Assembly: GCF_000233695.2 (NCBI RefSeq)
Contig: NZ_CM001488.1
Span: forward strand, 1,048,792 to 1,112,791
Direction: 5' to 3'
DNA length: 64,000 bases
Source: Desulfobacter postgatei 2ac9
GTDB taxonomy: Bacteria; Desulfobacterota; Desulfobacteria; Desulfobacterales; Desulfobacteraceae
Numbering within the stretch: position 1 is the stretch's first letter; every line of letters begins with the position of its first letter. Below, in pieces: positions 16,373-24,140 of this stretch. Below the pieces are notes generated by a model. It was not told the origin of the DNA. It worked only from the letters and a program-made list of their open reading frames with translations, and did no database searches. Both the position numbers and the translations under genes were made by a program.

Positions 16373-18046
16373 CTATAAAATAATTATCAATGCGCCGATT
16401 ACCCATGTTACAATCGCTCCTACATCTGCATAGGGAAAAGTTTTTATTTCAAAGGCCTGGGCCGGAGTAAACCGCCCTTCATACCCGTCCGGATCAACGG
16501 CCCTGACCCGGACATAATAAGTGCCTCCCTTTTTGGGCCTGTCAAAACGGACATCGGATACATTGGTTGTTTTCTCAAGCAGAACTTCTTTGAATAGCGG
16601 ATCCTTGGCCATTTGAAACAGGTAGGTCATATCGGGTCCCATCTCCTGCCACCTGATAGTGATGGTCTTCTTGTCCACAGCCGGCGCCATGCCCTCGGGT
16701 GCCTTTGGCGGTTCAACAACGCTAAAGGAGATTGCGTCCGACCATAACCCTTTGAAATCATCTTCGGCAATGGCGCAAACCCTTAAATAATAAACGCCAT
16801 ATTCTTCAAGAACAATGGATTGGCGGGTGCCGGTGATACCCTCAATATTCCTGTATAAATTTTTGAAATCCGATTCTTTTGACACCTGGACGCTGTAGGA
16901 GGCGGCATCTCCCACCTTCAGCCATTCCACTTCCACCCGTTTTGTTTTCAATTCTTCGCCGTTAACAGGACGTTGAACAAAAGGCGGAAAAGGATTGGTT
17001 CGGACCTTGAAACCTTGAGGCGCTAAAGGAATACCTTCAAGTCCTGCCGGACTCATGCTCAAAGTCTGGCAGTAATAATTGCCGTCCGGCAGCATGATCT
17101 TTGGCACAGGATCACCCTTTTGCACTACAACCTCTTTGACGACATCCTTCATTTCAGGATCTTTTGCGACAATTACTCTTGCCGCCACAGCCTTTTGGGG
17201 CATGGCAAGGGAAAAGTCTATCGGCACACTTTGGTACAAAGGGCGCAGCCCCTCAAGGGCCGGCGGCGGCAAAAGCGTTTGGGGCGTATTCGGCTGTTTT
17301 CCCTTTTCCACCCAGGTCCCCTGGCCCGAATCCAGCATTACCTCTTTTCCGGTTCCTGCAACGCCGACCATACCGTCCAGCACCTCTGTCCGTGTTGTTT
17401 TATCATTGTCCACAGACACCCTGAACTGGGTTCCCCTGGCTGCGGAAACCGCAGATGGGGTATGAATTTCAAACCGGGACTCCCCGCCTGTACTCTTTTG
17501 TATATGCATCATTGTCCGTCCGGCAGGCACAAAAAGCCTGCGGATCATAAAATAGGGCTGCCGCTGCCTTGCGGTCCTGATGCTGACCCGGGTCTCAGGC
17601 CTGAGAAAAAAAGCGCTGCCGTCCTCAAATGTGATTTCCACTGCACTTTCTTTCCCGGTTTCAATCTGAGCACCCTGGCCCACCACATCTGCCTTTTTCA
17701 AAACAGATCTGGCCTCGGTACCCTCCGGGCAGGCCCAGACATCACCTTTGATAAATGTGACAACCCCTTCCATGGGAATCCCTTTGAGCAGTTTGACCGG
17801 AATTTTTATACGCTGCCCTGGATATATCAGGTTGAAATTTTTAAGCTGATTGAAGTTTGAAATTCTTTTCCAGTCATGGGGATTCTCAAGCCAGGTCTTG
17901 CTGATATTGACCAGATTGTCTTTTTTGGCGACGGTGATGGTGACGATTTTTTCATCTAAGATTTCAGCAGAAAGAAATGGGGTAAAAAAAAGAAAAACAA
18001 AAAATAGAATCGCCGGATATTTTATTTTATGTCTCATATGTCTCAT
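16373..18046 (-). CDS. Periplasmic LysM-FecR domain protein with fibronectin-like repeats
   Basis: About 557 residues from ATG 18046. A signal peptide (YPAILFFVFLFFTPFLSAE) is followed by a LysM domain (NLVNISKTWLENP to YPGQRIKIP), a FecR-type domain (GKESAVEITFEDGSAFFLRP and SAARGTQFRV) and two or three beta-sandwich repeats with the EYGVYYLRV/GGTYYVRV pattern. A last hydrophobic segment (YADVGAIVTWVIGALIIIL) suggests a C-terminal anchor. The frame could be opened further upstream through a polypurine tract encoding ten Phe in a row, but that is unlikely to be protein. The gene leads the CHASE2 kinase operon. FecR domains usually relay signals from envelope to cytoplasm, so a co-sensor role is inferred. 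Confidence 0.82.
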   Translation of the reverse strand: MRHMRHKIKYPAILFFVFLFFTPFLSAEILDEKIVTITVAKKDNLVNISKTWLENPHDWKRISNFNQLKNFNLIYPGQRIKIPVKLLKGIPMEGVVTFIKGDVWACPEGTEARSVLKKADVVGQGAQIETGKESAVEITFEDGSAFFLRPETRVSIRTARQRQPYFMIRRLFVPAGRTMMHIQKSTGGESRFEIHTPSAVSAARGTQFRVSVDNDKTTRTEVLDGMVGVAGTGKEVMLDSGQGTWVEKGKQPNTPQTLLPPPALEGLRPLYQSVPIDFSLAMPQKAVAARVIVAKDPEMKDVVKEVVVQKGDPVPKIMLPDGNYYCQTLSMSPAGLEGIPLAPQGFKVRTNPFPPFVQRPVNGEELKTKRVEVEWLKVGDAASYSVQVSKESDFKNLYRNIEGITGTRQSIVLEEYGVYYLRVCAIAEDDFKGLWSDAISFSVVEPPKAPEGMAPAVDKKTITIRWQEMGPDMTYLFQMAKDPLFKEVLLEKTTNVSDVRFDRPKKGGTYYVRVRAVDPDGYEGRFTPAQAFEIKTFPYADVGAIVTWVIGALIIIL

Positions 18047-18058
18047 GGCTTTGCTATT

Positions 18059-18115
18059 TAAAAAAAAAGAAAGAAAGAAAAAGAAGAAAAAGAAGAAGAA
18101 GAAGTTGATTGACAA
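18059..18115. repeat. Polypurine low-complexity tract
   Basis: A nearly pure A/G run of more than 45 bases on the plus strand (blocks of AAAG, AAGA and GAAGAAG), just upstream of the LysM/FecR start. Such tracts are prone to slippage and could alter the spacing of the promoter or leader. Confidence 0.8.
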
Positions 18116-18348
18116 TAGAATTTAAATATCACCTGATACCCGTTTTGTCAACCCGGTAATTTTTTTTGTCCCGCAGTAGGCAAAGCCATTTAACTGAAGT
18201 GTTCGGTAAAGACCAGAGAATCTGAAAAACGTATGTCTACTTGAGTTTTCGTTAACAAAAAAAAGATGAAAAAATACTTTGGCATACTTTCTGCTGATTT
18301 TGTAGTTGGTATATATAAAAATTGATAGGAAAAAAGGGATATCCAAGG

Positions 18349-18489
18349 ATGAAAATAATATTACATGCGAGCGAAAACGATGAACTCAGGAGGAGGTTGA
18401 AAACTCGAATTGAGGATGCATTGCCGGAAGGTGAGCTTGTTTTGACAGACGCCAGGCTGCATCTGATCAATTGGTCCAATATCAAATGA
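18349..18489 (+). CDS. Possible 46-residue ORF in the chemoreceptor leader
   Basis: ATG 18349 to TGA 18489 gives a charged peptide beginning MKIILHASENDELRRRLK, with a purine-rich ribosome site (GGAAAAAAGGGAT) about ten bases upstream. It looks like a short real or truncated gene because charge and codon pattern are protein-like, but no family is recognised. It is 200 bases upstream of the sigma-54-type promoter. Confidence 0.35.
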   Translation: MKIILHASENDELRRRLKTRIEDALPEGELVLTDARLHLINWSNIK

Positions 18490-18690
18490 ATGCAGCCTAT
18501 AAACGGCTTTCAAGCATGATTTTTTTTGTTACAGGGAATTTCAATCCTTCAAACTATATGTTATCTTGTAAAAAATTAAAATTTATTGGCTTTGCACCGT
18601 TTCCCCCATATTTTAGTTTCTTGGAAACAAGAAAGTCATAGATATATATAACACACTGTTTTAAAAGTCTAAGTTTAAAATTTTATCCGC

Positions 18691-18706
18691 TGGCATGACC
18701 TTTGCT
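18691..18706 (+). promoter_or_regulatory. Sigma-54-type promoter upstream of the chemoreceptor
   Basis: TGGCATGACCTTTGCT matches the RpoN consensus TGGCACGNNNNTTGCW at all fixed positions but one, with the GG (-24) and GC (-12) correctly spaced. The chemoreceptor ATG at 18780 follows by 74 bases with an AAAGGAGG ribosome site between. This implies RpoN-dependent transcription with an enhancer-binding activator not seen in this window. Confidence 0.7.
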
Positions 18707-18779
18707 GTAGTTATTATGAACTGCATGCATTTAAAATGATAAAAATCAAGAGAGACTTACAAAGGAGGAAATAATAGAA

Positions 18780-20750
18780 ATGACATTAAAAACAAAATTA
18801 ATCGTTGGTGGTGTGGTGGCGGCAATCCTGCCACTGGTCGTTGTGGGGGTATTTTCGATCATCAAATCTTCCACCGCACTGGTCGGTATTGCCGAGGGAC
18901 AGGCCAAGCTTACCGCCCAAAATCTTGCAACCATGGTGGACCTTTCGATGAAACAGGAAGTCGGGAAAGCCGAGGCCATGGCATCGGAATCCTCTATCCG
19001 GGAAATAGCCAAAGGATCTGGAAATGAAGAGGCGTTGACCGCTGCAGAGACCTATTTGGCAGCAGTTTATAAAAAGATTGGAGAAAATTATGTGTTCTTT
19101 TTTGTTACCGATTCATCCGGCCAGGTGATCGCTGACAGTGATTATGGCAAATACAGGCGGGAAAATATGAATTTGGCAGACAGGGACTATTTCCAGGCTG
19201 CCAAATCGGGCAAAAGTGTCATAAGTGAGCCTCTTATTTCAAAGGCAAGCGGGCTGAACATCTTTGTGGTTGCCGTTCCGTTGCAGGACAACTCCGGTTC
19301 ATTTGCCGGGATTCTGGGTGTGTCTGTAAAACTTTCCGTTCTGTCTGAAGAGATTACACAGGTGAAAATTGGAGAAACCGGCTATCCTTTTATGCTGGCT
19401 AAAGACGGTGTTTTTATCGCTCACCCTGTAAAGGATTATATTTTCAAACTCAATGTGTCCAAGCTTGACGGCATGGAGGAGATTGCCAGAAGATCACTGG
19501 CCCAGGAAGCAGGCGTTGAAAAATATCGTTTTAAAGGCACTGACAAGATCGCCGGTTTCGCACCCGTACCTGCCACAGGCTGGAGTCTTGTGGTCACCCA
19601 GGATGAATCGGAGTTTTTAGCCTCTGTGGTCTCTATCCGGAATATGGTTCTTGCTGCCGGCGGCATCTTTCTGGTTTTGACCGTACTGGCTGTACTGTGG
19701 TTTGTTAAAGGCATTATGGCGCTGCTGGGCCATGATCCGTCTGAAATTGCCAATGTGGCCAACCAGATCGCTGCAGGAGACTTGACCTATCAATTCCCAA
19801 CGACCGGCAAACCGCTCACCGGGGTGTATGCCAGTATGCAGCAGATGACAACCAATTTGAAAAATATGTTTAATGACATTTCCCAGGGTATTCAGACACT
19901 GACATCTTCTTCCACGGAGCTGTCTGCGGTGTCCCAGCAGATGACCTCCGGGGCCGAGCGGTCATCCCAAAAGGCCAATAACGTTGCTTCGGCCGCAGAA
20001 GAGATGGCAACGGCGATGAACAGTGTCGCCGCCGCCACAGAGCAGACAAGTGCCAACCTTCAGATGATTGTCGCCGCAGCAGAAGAAATGTCCGCAACGA
20101 TCAATGAAATCGCATCAAATACAGCCAAGGGAAGCCAGACCACGACCCAGGCGGTTGAAAAAGCCGAACACATTTCCCAGAGAGTGGATGCGTTAGGCAG
20201 GGCTGCTGCTGAGATCAGCAAAGTGACGGAAGCCATAGCCGATATCTCCGAACAGACCAATCTTCTGGCACTGAATGCAACCATCGAGGCCGCAAGGGCC
20301 GGCGAGGCGGGCAAAGGGTTCGCTGTGGTGGCTGGTGAAATCAAGGAACTTGCAAAGCAGACGGCCCGGGCGACTGAAGAAATCGGGTTGAAAATTGGTG
20401 AGGTTCAGACAAGCACCACGGAATCTGTTGAGGCGATAAAAGCAATCGTTGAAATTATAGACGATATTAATTCCATTGTTTCATCAGTTGCCACGGCCAT
20501 AGAAGAGCAGTCTGCGACAACCCAGGAAATTTCCAATAATGTCAGTCAGGCAGCCACCGGTGTTCAGGAGGTCAATGAAAACGTCAACCAGACCTCCACC
20601 GTAGCTGCACAGGTCACCGCAGATGTCCATCAGGTGAGCCAGTCTGCTGACGAGATCACAGCCGGAAGCATGCAGATCAATGAGAGTGCTTTGGAATTAT
20701 CTAAACTATCGGAAAGTCTTAATGAGATGGTCAGCCGGTTTAAGCTGTAA
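18780..20750 (+). CDS. Methyl-accepting chemotaxis protein with dCache-type sensor
   Basis: 656 residues. TM1 is at about 7-29 and a large periplasmic ligand-binding region (about 35-275) resembles a double Cache domain ([17 protein letters not shown], then [14 protein letters not shown]). TM2 is near 287-307, followed by a HAMP-like linker and the cytoplasmic signalling hairpin. The tip is the conserved [28 protein letters not shown]. It senses a small molecule and controls the CheA kinase. No C-terminal CheR-binding pentapeptide is visible. AAAGGAGG ribosome site; sigma-54-type promoter upstream; an HPt gene follows 26 bases later. Confidence 0.95.
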   Translation: MTLKTKLIVGGVVAAILPLVVVGVFSIIKSSTALVGIAEGQAKLTAQNLATMVDLSMKQEVGKAEAMASESSIREIAKGSGNEEALTAAETYLAAVYKKIGENYVFFFVTDSSGQVIADSDYGKYRRENMNLADRDYFQAAKSGKSVISEPLISKASGLNIFVVAVPLQDNSGSFAGILGVSVKLSVLSEEITQVKIGETGYPFMLAKDGVFIAHPVKDYIFKLNVSKLDGMEEIARRSLAQEAGVEKYRFKGTDKIAGFAPVPATGWSLVVTQDESEFLASVVSIRNMVLAAGGIFLVLTVLAVLWFVKGIMALLGHDPSEIANVANQIAAGDLTYQFPTTGKPLTGVYASMQQMTTNLKNMFNDISQGIQTLTSSSTELSAVSQQMTSGAERSSQKANNVASAAEEMATAMNSVAAATEQTSANLQMIVAAAEEMSATINEIASNTAKGSQTTTQAVEKAEHISQRVDALGRAAAEISKVTEAIADISEQTNLLALNATIEAARAGEAGKGFAVVAGEIKELAKQTARATEEIGLKIGEVQTSTTESVEAIKAIVEIIDDINSIVSSVATAIEEQSATTQEISNNVSQAATGVQEVNENVNQTSTVAAQVTADVHQVSQSADEITAGSMQINESALELSKLSESLNEMVSRFKL

Positions 20751-20776
20751 TTATTAGAAACAATTAGGGTAATTTC

Positions 20777-21097
20777 ATGAATTTTCGGAATATTGAGTCT
20801 TTCCTAAGCATTGATACCGATGAAGCCGAAAAGCTGGGTCGCCTTCTGGCGGGTATCCTGACATCTGATCTGGAAAAAATCCGTCGGGGTATCCGCGAGA
20901 ATGATCCGGAATCCATTCGTTTTGTGGCACATTCCATAAAGGGCGCCTCCGGGAATCTGGGATTTGAAAGTCTTTCTCAGCTGGCAGCGGTTATGGAGAC
21001 CCGTACCCGGGCGGGCCGGCTTGACGGTTTGGAGGATCTGCTTTTGGAAATGCAGCACCTTTTAGAAAAGCTTGAAGAGAGTCTGTCAGGCAAGTGA
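20777..21097 (+). CDS. HPt phosphotransfer protein
   Basis: 106 residues forming one histidine phosphotransfer domain. The phospho-acceptor is His52 in AHSIKGASGNLG, followed by the second helix pair (LSQLAAVMETRTRAGRL). There is no other domain, so it should be a free phosphate carrier between a hybrid kinase and a receiver. It is placed between the chemoreceptor and a receiver-phosphatase protein, with one base before the latter, so the receiver of that protein is the likely partner. The cognate kinase is not evident here. Confidence 0.88.
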   Translation: MNFRNIESFLSIDTDEAEKLGRLLAGILTSDLEKIRRGIRENDPESIRFVAHSIKGASGNLGFESLSQLAAVMETRTRAGRLDGLEDLLLEMQHLLEKLEESLSGK

Positions 21098-21098
21098 T

Positions 21099-22214
21099 AT
21101 GGTCGACGCATATTCCATACTTGTGATTGATGACAATTTGTTGAATCTGAAGCTCATTGAGAAAGTCCTGACCAAGGAGGGGTATAATACCCTTTTGTCG
21201 GATAATGGACCTGATGCCAGGCGTATAGCTGCGCAAGAACATCCGGATCTTATCCTGCTGGACATTGAAATGCCGGATGAAGACGGATTTGAAGTTATTC
21301 GGAAGCTTAAAAATGATCCGGCCACCGTCACCATCCCCGTGCTTTTTTTAACGGGTGTGTCCGAAGTGGATGTCAAGCTCAAGGGTTTTGAACTTGGGGC
21401 CGTGGATTATATCGTCAAGCCCTTTCATCCCGAAGAGGTCCTGGCCCGGGTGCGTATTCACCTTAAACTTTCCATTGCCACCAACTCCCTGGTGCATGAA
21501 CAGGCCAGAAAGCTGCGCCAGATAACCCAAGCCCAGAATGCCTTGCTGCCCAGGCCCGAAGATTTTCCCAATGCCGGATTCAGTGTTTTCTACCGGCCCC
21601 TGGAAGAGGCGGGCGGAGATTTTTATGATATTTTAAATATTTCAAATCAGATCACCGGGTATTTTTTGGCGGATTCCTCGGGACATGATATTGAAATCTC
21701 CTACACCACTGCATCTGTCAAGGCGCTTCTGGCCCAGAACTGCACCCCGCTATATTCGCCCTGTGAGAGCATGAAAATGATCAATGACGTGCTTGTGGAA
21801 ATTCTGCCGGAAGACAAATATCTCACCGCATGCTACATGCACCTCAATCGCGGCACCAGGATCATGACCCTGGTGAATGCAGGCCATCCCCCTGTGATTT
21901 ACATGCCCAAGGGTAAAAAACCTTTTTTTATCAAAGTTCCGGGAGATATCCTGGGCATGTTCACCGATGCTGCCTTTGGTATCAAAAGATTTTCAGTTAA
22001 TGAAGGGGACCGGTTTTTTCTTTATTCAGATGGCATGGTGGAATCCAAAGAAAAGAAAATATCATGGGTTGCAGGGGTGCAACGGCTTTTATCCGTTTTT
22101 GAGGGGGTGGGGCAGATTAACCTTTCCCTTCTCCCAAACACACTCATTTCCCGGATTTTTAACGGCTATCCCATGCCCGAGGATGATATTGTTCTTTTAT
22201 GCATTGAGGTGTGA
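21099..22214 (+). CDS. Response regulator with PP2C (SpoIIE/RsbU-type) phosphatase domain
   Basis: 371 residues from ATG 21099, which fits directly after the HPt stop. An earlier in-frame TTG overlaps the HPt gene and is less likely. The N-terminal receiver has Asp11/12, phospho-acceptor Asp55 (LILLDIEMPDEDG) and Lys in IVKPFHP. A short coiled linker is followed by a SpoIIE/PP2C phosphatase (EEAGGDFYDI near 170, VNAGHPPVIYM and FLYSDGMVESK). Such proteins dephosphorylate an anti-sigma-factor antagonist in partner-switching pathways. The downstream anti-sigma-type kinase gene overlaps and supports this reading. Confidence 0.92.
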   Translation: MVDAYSILVIDDNLLNLKLIEKVLTKEGYNTLLSDNGPDARRIAAQEHPDLILLDIEMPDEDGFEVIRKLKNDPATVTIPVLFLTGVSEVDVKLKGFELGAVDYIVKPFHPEEVLARVRIHLKLSIATNSLVHEQARKLRQITQAQNALLPRPEDFPNAGFSVFYRPLEEAGGDFYDILNISNQITGYFLADSSGHDIEISYTTASVKALLAQNCTPLYSPCESMKMINDVLVEILPEDKYLTACYMHLNRGTRIMTLVNAGHPPVIYMPKGKKPFFIKVPGDILGMFTDAAFGIKRFSVNEGDRFFLYSDGMVESKEKKISWVAGVQRLLSVFEGVGQINLSLLPNTLISRIFNGYPMPEDDIVLLCIEV

Positions 22215-22216
22215 TG

Positions 22217-22657
22217 ATGCCTGATATCCTGGGTTTTTATGAAATCAAAGAGGAGAAAGATCGTCTCTTCATACGGTTTTCCTCCACCATGGAACATATT
22301 GATACGGCCTGTGCCGCAGTCCTTCTTTTTCTTAGATCCAAGGGACCAAAGTTTTTCCCCCATTTGTTTGCCGTCAATTTAGGTATGCGCGAAGCCATGG
22401 CAAATGCCGTGCGTCATGGCAATAAATACGATTTGGATAAACTTGTCTCCATGGAACTGGACATAAGCGGGGACGAATGGCTTCGTATGAAGATTTCCGA
22501 CCAGGGGCCGGGTTTTGAATGGGTGCAAGTCCAGGACCAGGTACTCCCTGATGAAGCTGACCACGGCAGGGGCATGCGTATCATGCAAACCTATTTTGAC
22601 CGTTTCAGTTATAACAAAAAGGGCAATACCCTCTATCTTGAAAAACATATTTTTTAA
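22217..22657 (+). CDS. Anti-sigma-factor-type serine kinase (RsbW-like HATPase)
   Basis: About 147 residues with a GHKL ATPase fold: N-box NLGMREAMANAVRHGNK, G1-box KISDQGPGFEW and G2-box DHGRGMRIM. These are the features of RsbW/SpoIIAB-type kinases, which phosphorylate an STAS antagonist and bind a sigma factor. The start codon overlaps or touches the stop of the phosphatase gene (alternative ATG at 22214). No STAS antagonist gene or sigma factor is next to it, so the partners lie elsewhere, or the HATPase acts on another target. Confidence 0.88.
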   Translation: MPDILGFYEIKEEKDRLFIRFSSTMEHIDTACAAVLLFLRSKGPKFFPHLFAVNLGMREAMANAVRHGNKYDLDKLVSMELDISGDEWLRMKISDQGPGFEWVQVQDQVLPDEADHGRGMRIMQTYFDRFSYNKKGNTLYLEKHIF

Positions 22658-22680
22658 TAAAATTAATTCCTCGTTAATAC

Positions 22681-22702
22681 AATTCTAACGAAATTCTAAT
22701 GA
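22681..22702 (+). promoter_or_regulatory. Tandem 11-bp repeat, possible Pho box
   Basis: AATTCTAACGA at 22681-22691 is followed directly by AATTCTAATGA at 22692-22702, differing at one base. PhoB-type regulators bind tandem 11-bp direct repeats, and the site lies 64 bases upstream of phoU with phoB and phoR behind it. An autoregulatory Pho box is inferred. Confidence 0.5.
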
Positions 22703-22765
22703 TTTCAGGGTAAAAAACTAACATTGATTATCCGTGAAACTTTTTTAAAAATATGAAGGACGTTT

Positions 22766-23413
22766 ATGACAAACCAGCTTACCCGGGCCATGCACAAAAT
22801 CAAAAACGAGATTCTATCTCTTGGTGCCATGGTCGAAGATCGGTTCAAAAAAGCCATATATGCCGTCAAGACAAAAGATCTTGGGCAGGCCATTGAGATC
22901 ATTGAAACCGATTACCTGGTGGATGCCCAGGAGATTGAGGTCGAAGAGGAATGCGTGAAAACCCTTGCCCTGTATCATCCTGTGGCAACGGATCTAAGGC
23001 TGATTACCGCCGTGATCAAAATCAACAATGACCTTGAGCGTATTGCCGACTATGCCGTGAACATTGCCCGGCGTTTTAAGACAAGCGGCCAAAGTTCAAA
23101 TTCCTTTCAATATGACTACACGGCCATGGCCGAACAGGCGGCAAAAATGCTTAAATTCAGTCTGGATGCCCTTGTCAGCCTGGATAGAGATCTGGCATAT
23201 AAAGTCCGGGAAATGGATGAGCAGGTCAATACCATGCGAAATGAAGCCTACAGTGTCATGAAAGATGCCATACGCAAGAATCCGGAACAGGTTGAGGAAA
23301 TTATTAATATGTATCTGATTTCAAGGCATATTGAACGGGTGGGCGATCACACTAAAAATATCGCAGAGGAGGTCATTTACCTGATAGAAGGTGAGATTAT
23401 CCGTCATTCCTGA
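22766..23413 (+). CDS. phoU: Phosphate signalling protein PhoU
   Basis: 215 residues of two PhoU three-helix bundles. The typical segments are LGAMVEDRFKKAI near 25, LALYHPVATDLRLITAVIKINNDLERIADYAVNIA (metal-binding core, about 70-105) and a second copy ending YLISRHIERVGDHTKNIAEEV. PhoU restrains PhoR signalling with the Pst transporter when phosphate is plentiful. It is the first gene of phoU-phoB-phoR; no pst genes are in the window. Confidence 0.95.
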   Translation: MTNQLTRAMHKIKNEILSLGAMVEDRFKKAIYAVKTKDLGQAIEIIETDYLVDAQEIEVEEECVKTLALYHPVATDLRLITAVIKINNDLERIADYAVNIARRFKTSGQSSNSFQYDYTAMAEQAAKMLKFSLDALVSLDRDLAYKVREMDEQVNTMRNEAYSVMKDAIRKNPEQVEEIINMYLISRHIERVGDHTKNIAEEVIYLIEGEIIRHS

Positions 23414-23445
23414 ATTCTAATAAAAAAATAACACGGAAATAAAAA

Positions 23446-24135
23446 ATGTCCAAAGAGACCATATTGATTGTTGATGATGAGGAAGACATTCTTGAATTGA
23501 TAAAATTCAATCTCAAGGGCGAGGGGTACAATATACTTCAAGCCATGACCGGGGAAGAGGCCATTAAAATTGCCAAACAGTCCGGCCCGGATCTCATGGT
23601 GCTGGATCTTATGCTGCCCGGAATTGACGGGCTTGAAGTTACCAGGTATATGAAAAACAACAATACCACCATGCATATTCCCATTGTGATGCTCACGGCA
23701 AAGGGCGAGGAGTCCGATATCGTGGCCGGTCTGGAACTCGGGGCCAATGATTACATATCCAAGCCTTTCAGTCCAAGGGAGCTTACGGCACGGATTCGCG
23801 CCATCCTGCGCCGACGCCGGGAGAACGGCGGTGAAGCGCCGGTCCGTGTCCGTCAGGAAGGGGATATGGTCATTGACCGGGCCAAACACCAGGTCACCAT
23901 TGAAGGTAAAATTATTGAACTGACCTTGTCCGAGTTTGAACTGCTCTCCTTTCTGGCGGAGAAAAAAGGCTGGGTGTTTACCCGGGGGCAGATTGTGGAT
24001 GCCATCCACGGTGAAAATTATGCAGTGACAGAGCGCAGTATTGATGTGATTATCGTGGGGCTGCGTAAAAAACTGGGTGCCTATTCATCGTGTATTGAAA
24101 CTGTTCGGGGTGTGGGATATCGGTTTAAGGAATAG
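23446..24135 (+). CDS. phoB: PhoB-type response regulator (OmpR/PhoB family)
   Basis: 229 residues. Receiver with acidic pair Asp10/Asp11, phospho-acceptor Asp54 (MVLDLMLPG) and Lys in ISKPFSP, then a winged-helix domain (LTLSEFELLSFLAEKKGWVFTRGQI, ending VRGVGYRFKE). It binds tandem repeats in Pho promoters when phosphorylated. It lies 32 bases after phoU and 5 bases before the kinase gene phoR, as in most phosphate-response operons. Confidence 0.93.
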   Translation: MSKETILIVDDEEDILELIKFNLKGEGYNILQAMTGEEAIKIAKQSGPDLMVLDLMLPGIDGLEVTRYMKNNNTTMHIPIVMLTAKGEESDIVAGLELGANDYISKPFSPRELTARIRAILRRRRENGGEAPVRVRQEGDMVIDRAKHQVTIEGKIIELTLSEFELLSFLAEKKGWVFTRGQIVDAIHGENYAVTERSIDVIIVGLRKKLGAYSSCIETVRGVGYRFKE

Positions 24136-24140
24136 ACTTC

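Noticed and set aside
16373-18115. Extended start of the LysM/FecR protein encoding ten Phe in a row
   Set aside because: The extension is the translation of a polypurine tract; ATG 18046 leads directly into a normal signal peptide.
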